Source of the DNA: Rodentibacter heidelbergensis | GTDB lineage: Bacteria; Pseudomonadota; Gammaproteobacteria; Enterobacterales; Pasteurellaceae | Reading direction: 5' to 3' | DNA: 64,000 nucleotides | NCBI RefSeq assembly: GCF_002000125.1 | Contig: NZ_MLHH01000003.1 | Coordinates: 1 to 64,000, forward strand | Part shown: one piece after another, positions 9,697 to 18,269 of the stretch | How positions within the stretch are numbered: position 1 is the stretch's first letter | Layout: each line of letters opens with the position of its first letter | Notes under the pieces: model-generated | What the model saw: the letters and a program-made list of their open reading frames with translations, nothing else | Told to the model about the DNA's origin: nothing | The model's database searches: none | Made by a program: the position numbers and the translations under genes

Positions 9697-11184
9697 TTAC
9701 TCTTCGCTGAACCAACAAATATTACGCGCAGCCATAATCAACTCTGCGGCCTGTTCAGCGGTTAATTCTTCAATATCCGCTAAATCATCAACACCTTGTT
9801 CAGCCAGTTCCTCAAGAGTCGTAATTTGTTTTTCGGCTAATTTGAAAGCAATATGGCGGTTCATTCCTTCCAGATTTAATAATCTTTCTTCAATATTGGC
9901 TTTTTTCAGCGCTTCTTCTTCCGCCACGGCTGCTGCTGTAATCGCATTTTTTGCACGGGTTTGCAGTTCTTCAACAAGATCTTCATCTTCTAAGCCGTCA
10001 ATCGCCGTTAATTCATTCACTGAAACATAAGCGATTTCTTCCAAATTGGTAAAGCCTTCCTCCACAAGAATTTGGGCGAATTCCTCATCAAGCTCCAACG
10101 CATTCATAAATAAATTTAATGCTTTATTATCTTCTGCTTGATGTTTTTCATTAAGCGCTTCGGTACTCATGACATTTAACATCCAGCCGGTTAATTGCGT
10201 CGCTAAACGAACATTTTGCCCATTGCGTCCGATGGCTTGTGCAAGGTTCGCCTCATCAACGGCAATATCCATAGAATGAGTATCTTCATCTACAATGATT
10301 GAGGTCACATCTGCCGGCGCCATGGCATTAATCACAAACTGTGCAGGGTTGTCATCCCAAAGAACGATATCAACACGTTCACCACCAAGCTCATTAGTAA
10401 TCGCTTGAACCCGTGCGCCACGCATACCCACGCAAGCACCAACCGGATCAATACGCTTATCATTTGATTTCACCGCAATTTTCGCACGAGAACCCGGATC
10501 ACGGGCTGCACCACGAATTTCAATCATCTCTTCGCCAATTTCTGGAACTTCAATACGGAATAATTCCACTAACATTTCCGGTTTGGCTCTGGTCACAAAT
10601 AATTGTGATGTTTTGTTTTCAGGTGCCACTTTATAAAGCACACCACGCACACGGTCACCCGGACGGAAATTTTCACGAGGCAGCATATCTTCACGCAACA
10701 TCACCGCTTCCGCTTTATGGCCTAAATCTAAAATAATGCTTTCACGGTTAACTTTTTTCACCGTGCCGGTAACGATTTTGCCTTCCTCTGAGCGGAACTG
10801 ATCGATCACTTTAGCACGCTCCGCTTCACGAATTTTTGTGCTGATCACCTGACGTGCTGTCTGCATTGCAATACGATCAAAGGTAATGGATTCTATTTGA
10901 TCTTCAACATAATCACCCAATTGAATATTCGGATCTTCAAATTGTGCCGCTTCTAAGGTGATTTCTTTTGTTGGCACTTTGATTTCATCCACCACTAACC
11001 AACGGCGAAATGTATCAAACTCACCGGTTTTTGGGTTGATTGAAACACGGATTTCCGTTTCATATTCATATTTTTTCTTTGTTGAAAGGGCTAATGCACT
11101 TTCTAATGCTTCAAAAATTTTTTCACGCGGCAATAATTTTTCATTAGAAACCGCTTCAGCGGCTAATAAAATCTCTTTACTCAT
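9697..11184 (-). CDS. nusA: Transcription termination/antitermination protein NusA
   Basis: RNA polymerase-associated factor controlling pausing, termination and antitermination. 495 aa, as in E. coli. The N-terminal polymerase-binding domain ([16 protein letters not shown]) is followed by S1 (about 135-200), two KH domains ([14 protein letters not shown] near 253 and [13 protein letters not shown] near 317), and two C-terminal acidic repeats ending in ICWFSEE. It lies 18 bases after rimP and 12 bases before infB; one operon. Confidence 0.98.
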   Translation of the reverse strand: MSKEILLAAEAVSNEKLLPREKIFEALESALALSTKKKYEYETEIRVSINPKTGEFDTFRRWLVVDEIKVPTKEITLEAAQFEDPNIQLGDYVEDQIESITFDRIAMQTARQVISTKIREAERAKVIDQFRSEEGKIVTGTVKKVNRESIILDLGHKAEAVMLREDMLPRENFRPGDRVRGVLYKVAPENKTSQLFVTRAKPEMLVELFRIEVPEIGEEMIEIRGAARDPGSRAKIAVKSNDKRIDPVGACVGMRGARVQAITNELGGERVDIVLWDDNPAQFVINAMAPADVTSIIVDEDTHSMDIAVDEANLAQAIGRNGQNVRLATQLTGWMLNVMSTEALNEKHQAEDNKALNLFMNALELDEEFAQILVEEGFTNLEEIAYVSVNELTAIDGLEDEDLVEELQTRAKNAITAAAVAEEEALKKANIEERLLNLEGMNRHIAFKLAEKQITTLEELAEQGVDDLADIEELTAEQAAELIMAARNICWFSEE

Positions 11185-11202
11185 TTTTCTGTTCCTCCTT
11201 AT

Positions 11203-11658
11203 TTAGAATTTTGCAATCACATTGGCTTTTTGAATATTGCCAAATACAAAAACTTGCTCCTGACCATCAACGACTAAGATCAGCATATCATTTTCAATGC
11301 GTTCCAATTTACCTTGCCATTTGCGGCGATCCATTACCGGAATACGCAAATGAATAGCAATATCCTGTCCAACATAGCGTTCGTATTGATTTAAAGTAAA
11401 TAATGGGCGATCTAAACCCGGTGAAGAGACTTCAAGATTGTATTTATCGGCAATCGGATCTTCTACATCCAAAATAGCACTCACTTGACGGCTTACATCA
11501 GCACAATCGTCAACGGTAACGCCCCCCTCTTTATCAATAAATAAACGTACTGTCATAAACCGACCGGCACGCTGACATTCAATGCCCCAAAGTTCGCAGC
11601 CTAAATCTTCTACTGCCCCTTCAAGCATCGTTTTTAAATTTTCTTCTAATGTCGCCAA
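11203..11658 (-). CDS. rimP: Ribosome maturation factor RimP
   Basis: Needed for late maturation of the 30S subunit. 151 aa. N-terminal alpha/beta domain ([24 protein letters not shown]), the conserved [19 protein letters not shown] and [13 protein letters not shown] motifs, and a C-terminal Sm-like domain. First protein gene of the nusA cluster, placed after the tandem terminators that follow tRNA-fMet. Confidence 0.97.
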   Translation of the reverse strand: MATLEENLKTMLEGAVEDLGCELWGIECQRAGRFMTVRLFIDKEGGVTVDDCADVSRQVSAILDVEDPIADKYNLEVSSPGLDRPLFTLNQYERYVGQDIAIHLRIPVMDRRKWQGKLERIENDMLILVVDGQEQVFVFGNIQKANVIAKF

Positions 11659-11737
11659 TTTTCTACTCCTGTTAGCGGAATTACGCCATGGTTACAATGT
11701 TTTTATCCATCAACCGTTTACATTGAATTTTAGGCGT

Positions 11738-11770
11738 AAAAAAAGGGTTAGGTTCATTGAACCTAAGCCC
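11738..11770 (-). terminator. Second terminator after tRNA-fMet
   Basis: On the minus strand GGGCTTAGGTTCA and TGAACCTAACCC form a long, nearly perfect stem (arms 11757-11770 and 11745-11756) followed by seven T. It lies between tRNA-fMet and rimP, 80 bases before the rimP start. Confidence 0.85.
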
Positions 11771-11790
11771 AGTTTTTAAATTTCTCGTAC

Positions 11791-11813
11791 AAAAAAACCC
11801 CAAATTTGGGGTT
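11791..11813 (-). terminator. First terminator after tRNA-fMet
   Basis: AACCCC AAATTT GGGGTT (11796-11813) folds into a hairpin followed on the minus strand by seven T (complement of 11791-11797). It is 20 bases after the tRNA 3' end. Together with the next hairpin it makes a tandem terminator that rimP expression must either read through or start beyond. Confidence 0.88.
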
Positions 11814-11833
11814 CTTTTTACTGAACTTTTTAT

Positions 11834-11910
11834 TGGTTGCGGGGGCCGGATTTGAACCGACGGCCTTCGGGTTATGAGCCCGACGAGCTACCAAGCTGCT
11901 CCACCCCGCG
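11834..11910 (-). tRNA. metY: Initiator tRNA-fMet (anticodon CAU)
   Basis: 77 nt including an encoded 3' CCA. Diagnostic initiator features can be read: an unpaired C1 opposite A72, three G-C pairs closing the anticodon stem (GGG CTCATAA CCC), and the CAU anticodon. The sequence is almost that of E. coli tRNA-fMet. In E. coli metY also heads the rimP-nusA-infB operon, so the arrangement is conserved. Confidence 0.97.
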
Positions 11911-11927
11911 TCCGAAAGATGTGGCGT

Positions 11928-11955
11928 ATTATAGTGAACTCTCTTGAAAGATCAA
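11928..11955 (-). promoter_or_regulatory. Promoter of tRNA-fMet
   Basis: Minus strand TTGATC (-35, 11950-11955), 16-bp spacer, TATAAT (-10, 11928-11933). The expected start is about 7 bases further, giving a leader of roughly 10 bases before the tRNA 5' end at 11910. A consensus -10 suits a stable RNA gene. Confidence 0.8.
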
Positions 11956-12004
11956 GCTTTTTCTCAAAAATCTTAAAATACTTGAAATTTCAACCGCACT
12001 TTAA

Positions 12005-12142
12005 CTAAAAACCAAATCCGGTGCCAAGCCCCACGCCCATACCAACGCCGTTACTTCCGCCCCCAACGCCAATACCGCCACCCACAGAGCAAGCACCGAT
12101 AAAAATAGACATCGATAAAACTAAGAGAATTTTTTTCATCAT
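12005..12142 (-). CDS. Small glycine-rich lipoprotein
   Basis: 45-codon gene with the double start ATGATG (12142 or 12139); AAAGGA in front suits the second ATG slightly better. The N-terminus is KKILLVLSMSIFIGAC, a clear lipobox (IGAC) for lipidation at Cys about 18. The mature part is only about 28 residues, almost all Gly, Val and Ser in GGGIGVGGG-like and GVGMGVGLG-like repeats, ending TGFGF. No Asp follows the Cys, so an outer-membrane location is likely. The function is unknown. It lies between tRNA-fMet and the kinase-like gene on the same strand, 12 bases after the latter. Confidence 0.65.
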   Translation of the reverse strand: MMKKILLVLSMSIFIGACSVGGGIGVGGGSNGVGMGVGLGTGFGF

Positions 12143-12154
12143 TTTTTCCTTTAA

Positions 12155-12868
12155 TTAACGTAATAATTCAAATAAACGATAAATTGCCACAAGATCTCTT
12201 TTCGCAATCGGTTTAAAAGGCAATAAAAGATAATAAAGCCAGCGAAAACGAGATAAACAATTTTGCATAAGCTGCCAATTTTTGGGATGACAATGGGCTT
12301 GATAATAAGCCGCCGTGTCTTTCACTAAGCTATCCGAAATGGTTTCTTCACGACACAAGCTATGAAAGAAAAGCAACATATCCCGCACAATCAACCAATC
12401 TTTATTTTGGCTATTGGAACGTGATTCAAAATCCAAAAAAATAATTTTCCCCTCGTTCCATACGATATCCCGCACAGCAGGGCGTCCATGCACCAATCCC
12501 TCTTTATGTAATCCGATTAATGCTTGGCTTGCATCGGCTAAAATCAAAAATTTTTGTTCTTCTGAAACGCCTAAGCCATTAAACCAATTCGAAATACTGT
12601 GCCCTGCATCTTCCAAAATAAAAAAATCCTTTCCATAACAAACCACTTGAGGGACCGGCACATTTTGTTTTGCTAATGATAAAAGCGTTTTCAATTCATT
12701 ATCAAATGATTTTTTAGGATGAGGTTTTAAAAGCAACCAAACACCTGAAAGCTTCTCCGGTTGTTTCAGCCAATAGTCCTTTCCGCCTTCACTAAATTTA
12801 ACAATGCGTTCTCCTTTGTATCTTTCTAAAATAGACTTAATATTCATCTCTATGTGGGTATTTGTCAC
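12155..12868 (-). CDS. Lipopolysaccharide-kinase-like (Kdo/RfaP/InaA-type) protein
   Basis: 237 aa, protein-kinase-like fold of the family that includes Kdo and heptose kinases. Kinase landmarks: K35 in DYWLKQPEK as a candidate ATP lysine, E58 as a candidate helix-C Glu, and DFE (146-148) as the metal-binding motif. The catalytic loop reads HGRPAVRDI (127-135) instead of the usual HGDL-N pattern, so the Asp after HG is replaced by Arg. The C-terminus is helical and basic (KNWQLMQNCLSRFRWLYYLLLPF), suggesting membrane contact. The start is a GTG with GGAGTAGAG in front; an ATG 21 bases further in (12847) is also possible. The substrate is unknown; a sugar of the LPS core is one possibility. 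No LPS genes are adjacent. Confidence 0.6.
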   Translation of the reverse strand: MTNTHIEMNIKSILERYKGERIVKFSEGGKDYWLKQPEKLSGVWLLLKPHPKKSFDNELKTLLSLAKQNVPVPQVVCYGKDFFILEDAGHSISNWFNGLGVSEEQKFLILADASQALIGLHKEGLVHGRPAVRDIVWNEGKIIFLDFESRSNSQNKDWLIVRDMLLFFHSLCREETISDSLVKDTAAYYQAHCHPKNWQLMQNCLSRFRWLYYLLLPFKPIAKRDLVAIYRLFELLR

Positions 12869-12980
12869 ACTCTACTCCGATTAATTCGTTTTATACTAGA
12901 GGTTTTGTGGTATAGTGCCACCACAAAAAAGCCACACATTCTACGGCTTTATTCAAATCCTTTCAACTTGTAGGTGTTTT

Positions 12981-13541
12981 ATGAAAAATTACACTCGCTT
13001 TTTAACGTTATTATTGGGTTTCTCTGTTTTTTCCACAGTGCAAGCCTCGCCTTTTAGTGTTACCGAAGAACAAATCAACCAATATCTCTCAGAAAAAGCC
13101 ACAATCCAAGATAAATTCAGTTTTCCCGGGTTATTTTCGTTAGATTATCAATTAAAAGATCTCCGCACCCAAATTGGGCGTGGTGCAGAAAAGCGTGTTG
13201 AAATAAGCGGTATTGCGGAAGGATTATTCAAACTGGGCAATAAACAGTTTCCCGCTAAGTTAAACCTGACATTTGATACCATTCCCTATTATGAACCGGA
13301 AAAAGGGGCGGTTTACCTGCGAGATTTGCGCATCCTACGTTGGTCCGGTGAACCTAATGAATACATGGAGCAATTGCAAATTGCCATGCCGTTTTTAAGC
13401 GAAAGCATTTCCTCATTGCTTTCAACCATTCCTATTTATACCCTTGATGAAAGCAATATTCGGGATGTTTTAATTAAGAAATTTGCTAAAGGGATTAAAA
13501 TTGAACCGGGTATATTAGAACTGGAAGCCAATATTTTATAA
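12981..13541 (+). CDS. DUF1439 family protein, YceB-like
   Basis: 186 aa from the ATG at 12981 (TAGGTG ribosome binding site). The frame is open 66 bases further upstream, but the signal peptide fixes this start: KNYTRFLTLLLGFSVFSTVQA, cleavage before SPF. No Cys at the cleavage site, so unlike E. coli YceB it is not a lipoprotein. The mature part has the YceB pattern: VTEEQINQYLSEK at the N-terminus, a beta-rich SMP/BPI-like body (amphipathic strands such as LDYQLKDLRTQIGR), and YTLDESNIRDVLIKKF near the end. A lipid-binding periplasmic role is suggested by fold only. It has its own terminator and diverges from the kinase-like gene. Confidence 0.7.
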   Translation: MKNYTRFLTLLLGFSVFSTVQASPFSVTEEQINQYLSEKATIQDKFSFPGLFSLDYQLKDLRTQIGRGAEKRVEISGIAEGLFKLGNKQFPAKLNLTFDTIPYYEPEKGAVYLRDLRILRWSGEPNEYMEQLQIAMPFLSESISSLLSTIPIYTLDESNIRDVLIKKFAKGIKIEPGILELEANIL

Positions 13542-13563
13542 ACCCTAATAGTCTATAAATCAT

Positions 13564-13595
13564 CGGGGCGAACCTGAACAATCCGCCCCGTTTTT
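13564..13595 (+). terminator. Terminator after the YceB-like gene
   Basis: CGGGGCG (13564-13570) pairs with CGCCCCG (13584-13590), followed by TTTTT. GC-rich 7-bp stem with a 13-base loop, 23 bases after the stop. Confidence 0.8.
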
Positions 13596-13633
13596 GATTC
13601 AAGCTTTCTCTTTTCACTCTTTGCCCATCATTG

Positions 13634-14551
13634 CTAAATCGGGATACTTGAAAATAGCACCAATAAAAGCGGAGGGAGAATATTGGTGACAAATCCAAAG
13701 GAAATCGCGATAGGTACCACTTCGATGCCCCCTGATTTTTGGATGATCGGCAAAGTACAATCCAATGCAGTTGCCCCAGTGATACCAATTGCCGTTGAGC
13801 GAAAATGTTGCATAAAAAGCGGGACGATAAATAAACTGATTATCTCTCGAGATAAATCATTAAAAAATGCAATACTCCCCTGCACCGGCCCCCAAGCATT
13901 TGTCAGCACCACACTGGATAACGAATACCACCCCATTCCTGAAGCAAAGGCCAATCCCTGCGTGATCGGCATCGTTAAAACCCAGCTTGCCACCATTCCG
14001 CCAACTAAAGAAGTGAGAGTAAACACAATACCGGTTTGAAAGCCCCGTTGATTAAATAGTGCCTCTTTTAGCGAAATACCATTATTACGCAACTGAATGC
14101 CCACGAAAAAAATTAATACAATCAATACATAAAGATTAATCCCCGTGGGTAACACAAGATAGGCATTAAATAACCAACCGCATAACGTCCCTAAAATCAC
14201 CGTGCCGGAAAGTTTGAAAGAATCAATCAACGAATGCCAACGAGAAGGGAGCTTTCCTTGAGGTTTGAGCAATGGCGCCGGGTGCAATCGATCATAAATC
14301 ATTAATCCAATCATATTTGAGGTGAGAATAATCACCGAAAGTACCGTTGCAGTTTTACCGATAATCGGAAGTTTTGTTTCCAGATCATCAAGCTGACCGA
14401 GTAAATACCCCATTAAAAACAAGATGATATACAGTAAAAACATCACCATTTGATTGATTTTAGTGATGTAATCCTGCTTTTTAATTTTGATTAAGTAGCC
14501 TAAAAACATCGGTATTAAAACAATAAATAGGCCACTGATGATTTCTTGCAT
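13634..14551 (-). CDS. lysO: Lysine exporter LysO family
   Basis: 305 aa integral membrane protein (DUF340 / YbjE family) with about eight hydrophobic segments. Characteristic motifs: GLAFASGMGWYSLSSVVLT near 195-215, NDLSREI near 230, and GATALDCTLPIIQKSGG near 260-276, which carry the acidic residues needed for L-lysine export in E. coli LysO. The N-terminal half has the paired GYLIKIKK...GYLLGQLDD segments. It is a single gene, convergent with the YceB-like gene. In E. coli the gene is controlled by ArgP; no such site was recognised here. Confidence 0.88.
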   Translation of the reverse strand: MQEIISGLFIVLIPMFLGYLIKIKKQDYITKINQMVMFLLYIILFLMGYLLGQLDDLETKLPIIGKTATVLSVIILTSNMIGLMIYDRLHPAPLLKPQGKLPSRWHSLIDSFKLSGTVILGTLCGWLFNAYLVLPTGINLYVLIVLIFFVGIQLRNNGISLKEALFNQRGFQTGIVFTLTSLVGGMVASWVLTMPITQGLAFASGMGWYSLSSVVLTNAWGPVQGSIAFFNDLSREIISLFIVPLFMQHFRSTAIGITGATALDCTLPIIQKSGGIEVVPIAISFGFVTNILPPLLLVLFSSIPI

Positions 14552-14723
14552 TATCCCTCCCTTTCAGTTCAGACCCTGCTTAGCATACTTTATTCGTTAC
14601 GAGGATCAAGTGATTTCAATTAACATTTCATTAACACAAATAGATTTACCGAGAAAACCCAAAATAAGGAATGAATAATAAAAATGGGAGAGCGAATAGT
14701 TGGGAGTGAGAAAGGATCTATTG

Positions 14724-14746
14724 GGGCAGAAAGCTGCTCTGCCCCG
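14724..14746. terminator. Hairpin at the pepN 3' end, possible terminator
   Basis: GGGGCAGA and TCTGCCCC form an 8-bp GC-rich stem 9 bases after the pepN stop. There is no U-run in the pepN direction, and only GTTCTTTTC on the plus side, so it may act as a 3' stabiliser rather than a true terminator. The rest of the 203-base gap to lysO (14552-14754) shows nothing else recognisable. Confidence 0.45.
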
Positions 14747-14754
14747 TTCTTTTC

Positions 14755-17364
14755 TTATTGCAATGCTTTTTCAATCTTCTCAAATAAATCTTTGGAAAGA
14801 TTTTCAACGCTGCTTAAACGTTCCAACGCTCGTTTCATCAGGGTTTGACGTTGGGCATCGTAGCGGGCGAAACGGATAAGCGGTTCGACTAAACGTGCCG
14901 CCACTTGTGGGTTGGCTTCGTTAAGTCGAATTAACACATCCGTTAAGAAACGATAGCCTGAGCCGCTGATTTCGTGGAAAGCCTTCAGGTTTTGATTGGC
15001 AAAACTGCCCACCAATGCACGCAGGCGGTTCGGATTGTTGAAATTAAAACTCGGGTGATCCATCAGGTGATGGACAATTTCCAACACATTATCATCCGGT
15101 CGGGTGGCTTGTAAGGCAAACCATTTATCCATCACGAGCCCATCGTGTTGCCATTTTTGCTCAAAATCCGCAAGCAAGGTATCACGACACGGAAGAGAGG
15201 CTTTGGTTGCCGCTGTAAGTGCTGCAAGCGTATCTGTCATATTATTTGCTGCATTGTAATGCTTATGAACAAGGTTATTGCCAAGGGAAGTGTAAGCCAA
15301 ATAATTTAAGCAAAGGTTACGCATGGCACGCAAAGCAATATCTTGTTGCGTGATACGGTATGCTTCCAAACGAATATGATTATAGGTTTTAAGCAAGGAT
15401 TCTTTGAGATATTCGGCAATGGCTCGCACAATAAATTCTCGTGCAGCGACAATACCGTCGGGATCAATCGTTTTGAAACTTTCGGCAAATTCAATTTCTC
15501 TTGGCAAGGTAAGAATTAAGGTCGCCAACTCAATATCTGCTTCATAATTTTCTAACACTTGTAAAAGTGCGGTCAAAATTTGAGGTGAAATTTCAAAATC
15601 TTCTCCCTGCTGAAAATGGCTAACGTTACGACGTAACTCATTCGTCAATAACATTTGTGCCGCATCCCAACGTACAAAGGCATTATCGGCAAATTTCAAT
15701 AACGTAAGAAGTTGTTCGGTGGTGTAATCATAGTCTAATTTCACCGGGGCAGAAAAATCTTCTAACAAAGCAGGAACCGGGCGACCATAAATACCGTGAA
15801 ATTCAAACACTTGATCTTTTTCTGTGATATTGAGTACACCACTTAATGCTTTGCCGTCATATTGAAGCATTTGTTTTGTGCCGTCTTGGGCATATAACGC
15901 CATTTTTAGCGGAATATGTAAATTCACTTTTTCCATTTGATCCGCTGTCGGTGGGGTGGATTGAGAAACGGTAAGGCGATAAGTGTGGGTTTGTTCATCA
16001 TAAGCATCCGTAATTAATAATTCCGGTGTGCCTGATTGACTATACCAACGGCGGAATTGGGTTAAATCCAGCTCGTTGGCACGTTCCATGGCTGAAACAA
16101 AATCTTCACAGGTGGCGGCTTTGCCGTCATTTTCTGCAATATATAATGCCATGCCTTTTTGAAATCCCGCTTCGCCCAATAAGGTATGCAACATACGGAT
16201 GATTTCTGCGCCTTTTTCATACACCGTCACTGTATAAAAGTTATTCATTTCAATCACTTTTTCCGGACGAATTGGATGTGCCATTGGGCCAGCATCTTCG
16301 GCAAATTGCGTGGTGCGTAAGAATTTCACATTATTGATACGATTGACCGCACGAGAGCCGGTATCAGAGGAAAACTCTTGATCACGGAAAACGGTTAAAC
16401 CTTCTTTTAAACTTAATTGGAACCAATCACGGCAAGTAATGCGGTTACCCGTCCAGTTATGGAAATATTCATGGGCAATCACACTTTCGATAGCAAGATA
16501 ATCCTCATCTGTTGCGGTTTGTGGGTTCGCCAACACAAATTTGGAGTTGAAGATATTCAATCCTTTATTTTCCATCGCCCCCATATTGAAGAAATCTACC
16601 GCCACAATCATATAAATATCCAAATCGTATTCAAGATTAAAGCGTTCTTCATCCCATTTCATGGATTTTTTCAGGCTTTCCATGGCCCAGCCGGCACGAT
16701 CAAGATTGCCTCGATCCACATAGAGTTCTAAGGCCACTTCCCGACCGCTTTGGGTGATAAATTTATCTTGTAATAAATCAAAATCCCCTGCCACTAAAGC
16801 AAACAAATAGCTTGGCTTCGGGAAAGGATCATACCATTCAACCCAGTGGCGACCGTTATCTAATTCGCCTTCAGCAATGCGGTTTCCGTTGGAAAGTAAA
16901 TAAGGATATTTCGTTTTATCTGCAGTAATTTTGGTGGTGTAACGGGCCAATACATCGGGGCGGTCTAACATATAAGTGATTTGACGGAAACCTTCCGCTT
17001 CACATTGGGTACAAATGCCTTCCCCCGATTGATACAAACCTTGTAACGAGGTATTTTTGGCAGGGACAAGAATGGTAACGATTTCTAGCTCAAATTCAGC
17101 GGCAGGTTGTTCCCTTAAATCTAAGGTTAAACTTTCACCGTCTTGCTGATAAGCGGTAAAAGGCTTACCGTTAAATTGAATAGAAGAAAACTGGAAACTG
17201 TGACCGTCTAAACGCAAATGGGTAGCTTCATCATTTAAACGTTGGAATTTGGTGGTTGCAGTGACAATGGTGTGATTTGGATCGAGTTGAAAATCCAAAT
17301 AAATGTCTGTCACCGTAAAATCCGGCTTTTTATAATCTTTTCGATATTTTGCTTTGGCTAACAT
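14755..17364 (-). CDS. pepN: Aminopeptidase N (M1 family)
   Basis: Zinc aminopeptidase removing N-terminal residues from peptides in the cytoplasm. 869 aa, the same size as E. coli PepN. Substrate-anchoring GAMEN near residue 262; zinc motif HEYFHNWTGNR with the downstream Glu (LKEGLTVFRDQEF) near 298-325; then the barrel and the long helical C-terminal domain. No signal peptide. Single gene; the intergenic region it shares with purE carries the PurR site, which faces purE. Confidence 0.97.
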   Translation of the reverse strand: MLAKAKYRKDYKKPDFTVTDIYLDFQLDPNHTIVTATTKFQRLNDEATHLRLDGHSFQFSSIQFNGKPFTAYQQDGESLTLDLREQPAAEFELEIVTILVPAKNTSLQGLYQSGEGICTQCEAEGFRQITYMLDRPDVLARYTTKITADKTKYPYLLSNGNRIAEGELDNGRHWVEWYDPFPKPSYLFALVAGDFDLLQDKFITQSGREVALELYVDRGNLDRAGWAMESLKKSMKWDEERFNLEYDLDIYMIVAVDFFNMGAMENKGLNIFNSKFVLANPQTATDEDYLAIESVIAHEYFHNWTGNRITCRDWFQLSLKEGLTVFRDQEFSSDTGSRAVNRINNVKFLRTTQFAEDAGPMAHPIRPEKVIEMNNFYTVTVYEKGAEIIRMLHTLLGEAGFQKGMALYIAENDGKAATCEDFVSAMERANELDLTQFRRWYSQSGTPELLITDAYDEQTHTYRLTVSQSTPPTADQMEKVNLHIPLKMALYAQDGTKQMLQYDGKALSGVLNITEKDQVFEFHGIYGRPVPALLEDFSAPVKLDYDYTTEQLLTLLKFADNAFVRWDAAQMLLTNELRRNVSHFQQGEDFEISPQILTALLQVLENYEADIELATLILTLPREIEFAESFKTIDPDGIVAAREFIVRAIAEYLKESLLKTYNHIRLEAYRITQQDIALRAMRNLCLNYLAYTSLGNNLVHKHYNAANNMTDTLAALTAATKASLPCRDTLLADFEQKWQHDGLVMDKWFALQATRPDDNVLEIVHHLMDHPSFNFNNPNRLRALVGSFANQNLKAFHEISGSGYRFLTDVLIRLNEANPQVAARLVEPLIRFARYDAQRQTLMKRALERLSSVENLSKDLFEKIEKALQ

Positions 17365-17445
17365 AATTGCCCCTTTTCAAGGAAAAATTGCCCATTAGGA
17401 TATGATTTTACCACCAAAGTTGCAATGGAATTTTCTCCCCTAACG

Positions 17446-17488
17446 CCCAAGCAAACGTTTGCTTGGGTGAGTTGAATTATGCTATTCT
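17446..17488 (+). promoter_or_regulatory. PurR operator and promoter of purE
   Basis: AAGCAAACGTTTGCTT (17449-17464) is a perfect palindrome matching the PurR consensus ANGCAANCGNTTNCNT; three further bases pair on each side (17446-17467). It covers a candidate -35 (TTGCTT, 17459-17464) with an 18-bp spacer to TATTCT (17483-17488), so purine-bound PurR would block polymerase. purE begins at 17523. Confidence 0.88.
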
Positions 17489-17522
17489 ACGCACCGTTTT
17501 TAATTTCATTCAAGAGTAAAAA

Positions 17523-18020
17523 ATGTCTGTAACACAAGCACAAATTGCCATTGTGATGGGCTCCAAAAGTGATTGGGCAACCATGCAAGAAAGCACACAA
17601 ATTTTAGATGAACTCAATGTGCCTTACCATGTTGAAATTGTTTCTGCCCACCGCACCCCTGATAAACTTTTCACCTTTGCTGAAAATGCACAGAAAAACG
17701 GTTATAAAGTAATTATTGCCGGCGCAGGCGGTGCGGCACATTTACCGGGCATGATCGCCGCAAAAACCCTTGTTCCCGTGCTCGGTGTGCCGGTGAAAAG
17801 CTCAATGCTAAGTGGTGTGGATAGCCTTCATTCTATTGTGCAAATGCCAAAAGGCATTCCTGTGGGCACCCTTGCTATCGGCCCTGCCGGTGCAGCCAAT
17901 GCGGCATTACTTGCAGCACAAATGTTGGCAACTTGGGATCAGGATTTACTTTCCCGTTTACAGGCTTTCCGTAAAAAACAAACGCAAGCCGTATTGGATA
18001 ATCCCGATCCGCGCGTATAA
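17523..18020 (+). CDS. purE: N5-carboxyaminoimidazole ribonucleotide mutase
   Basis: Class I PurE, converting N5-CAIR to CAIR in de novo purine synthesis. 165 aa. Motifs: [11 protein letters not shown] near 11-21, SAHRTPD (about 40-46, catalytic His), [11 protein letters not shown] near 67-77. It works with PurK, encoded just downstream, but the two genes are 249 bases apart here with a REP-like pair between them, instead of overlapping as in E. coli. Confidence 0.98.
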   Translation: MSVTQAQIAIVMGSKSDWATMQESTQILDELNVPYHVEIVSAHRTPDKLFTFAENAQKNGYKVIIAGAGGAAHLPGMIAAKTLVPVLGVPVKSSMLSGVDSLHSIVQMPKGIPVGTLAIGPAGAANAALLAAQMLATWDQDLLSRLQAFRKKQTQAVLDNPDPRV

Positions 18021-18100
18021 AACGCAAGAAAACTTGACCGCACTTCTAATAAGGTTCGGCATTATGTAGCGGTTTTACAAATCTGATTTTGGACTTTCTC

Positions 18101-18176
18101 GTAGGGACACACTGCGTGTGTCCGCTATATTAAAATACATTTGATTTCATAACGGACACACGCAGTGTGTCCCTAC
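18101..18176. repeat. REP-like inverted pair between purE and purK
   Basis: GTAGGGACACACTGCGTGTG begins a 24-base unit at 18101-18124; its exact reverse complement occupies 18153-18176, with 28 AT-rich bases between. Each unit can itself fold (GGACACAC, TGC loop, GTGTGTCC). Units beginning with GTAG and holding an internal stem are the hallmark of REP elements mobilised by RAYT (TnpA-REP) transposases, and paired inverted units resemble BIMEs. No transposase lies in the window. Confidence 0.75.
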
Positions 18177-18269
18177 ATTTTGCTGAAACGCCTGTTTTTG
18201 TGCATTTTTTACATAATGCCAATAATAAAGTGCGGTTGTTTTTTCGATTATTTTTTGATGAGAAATAAA

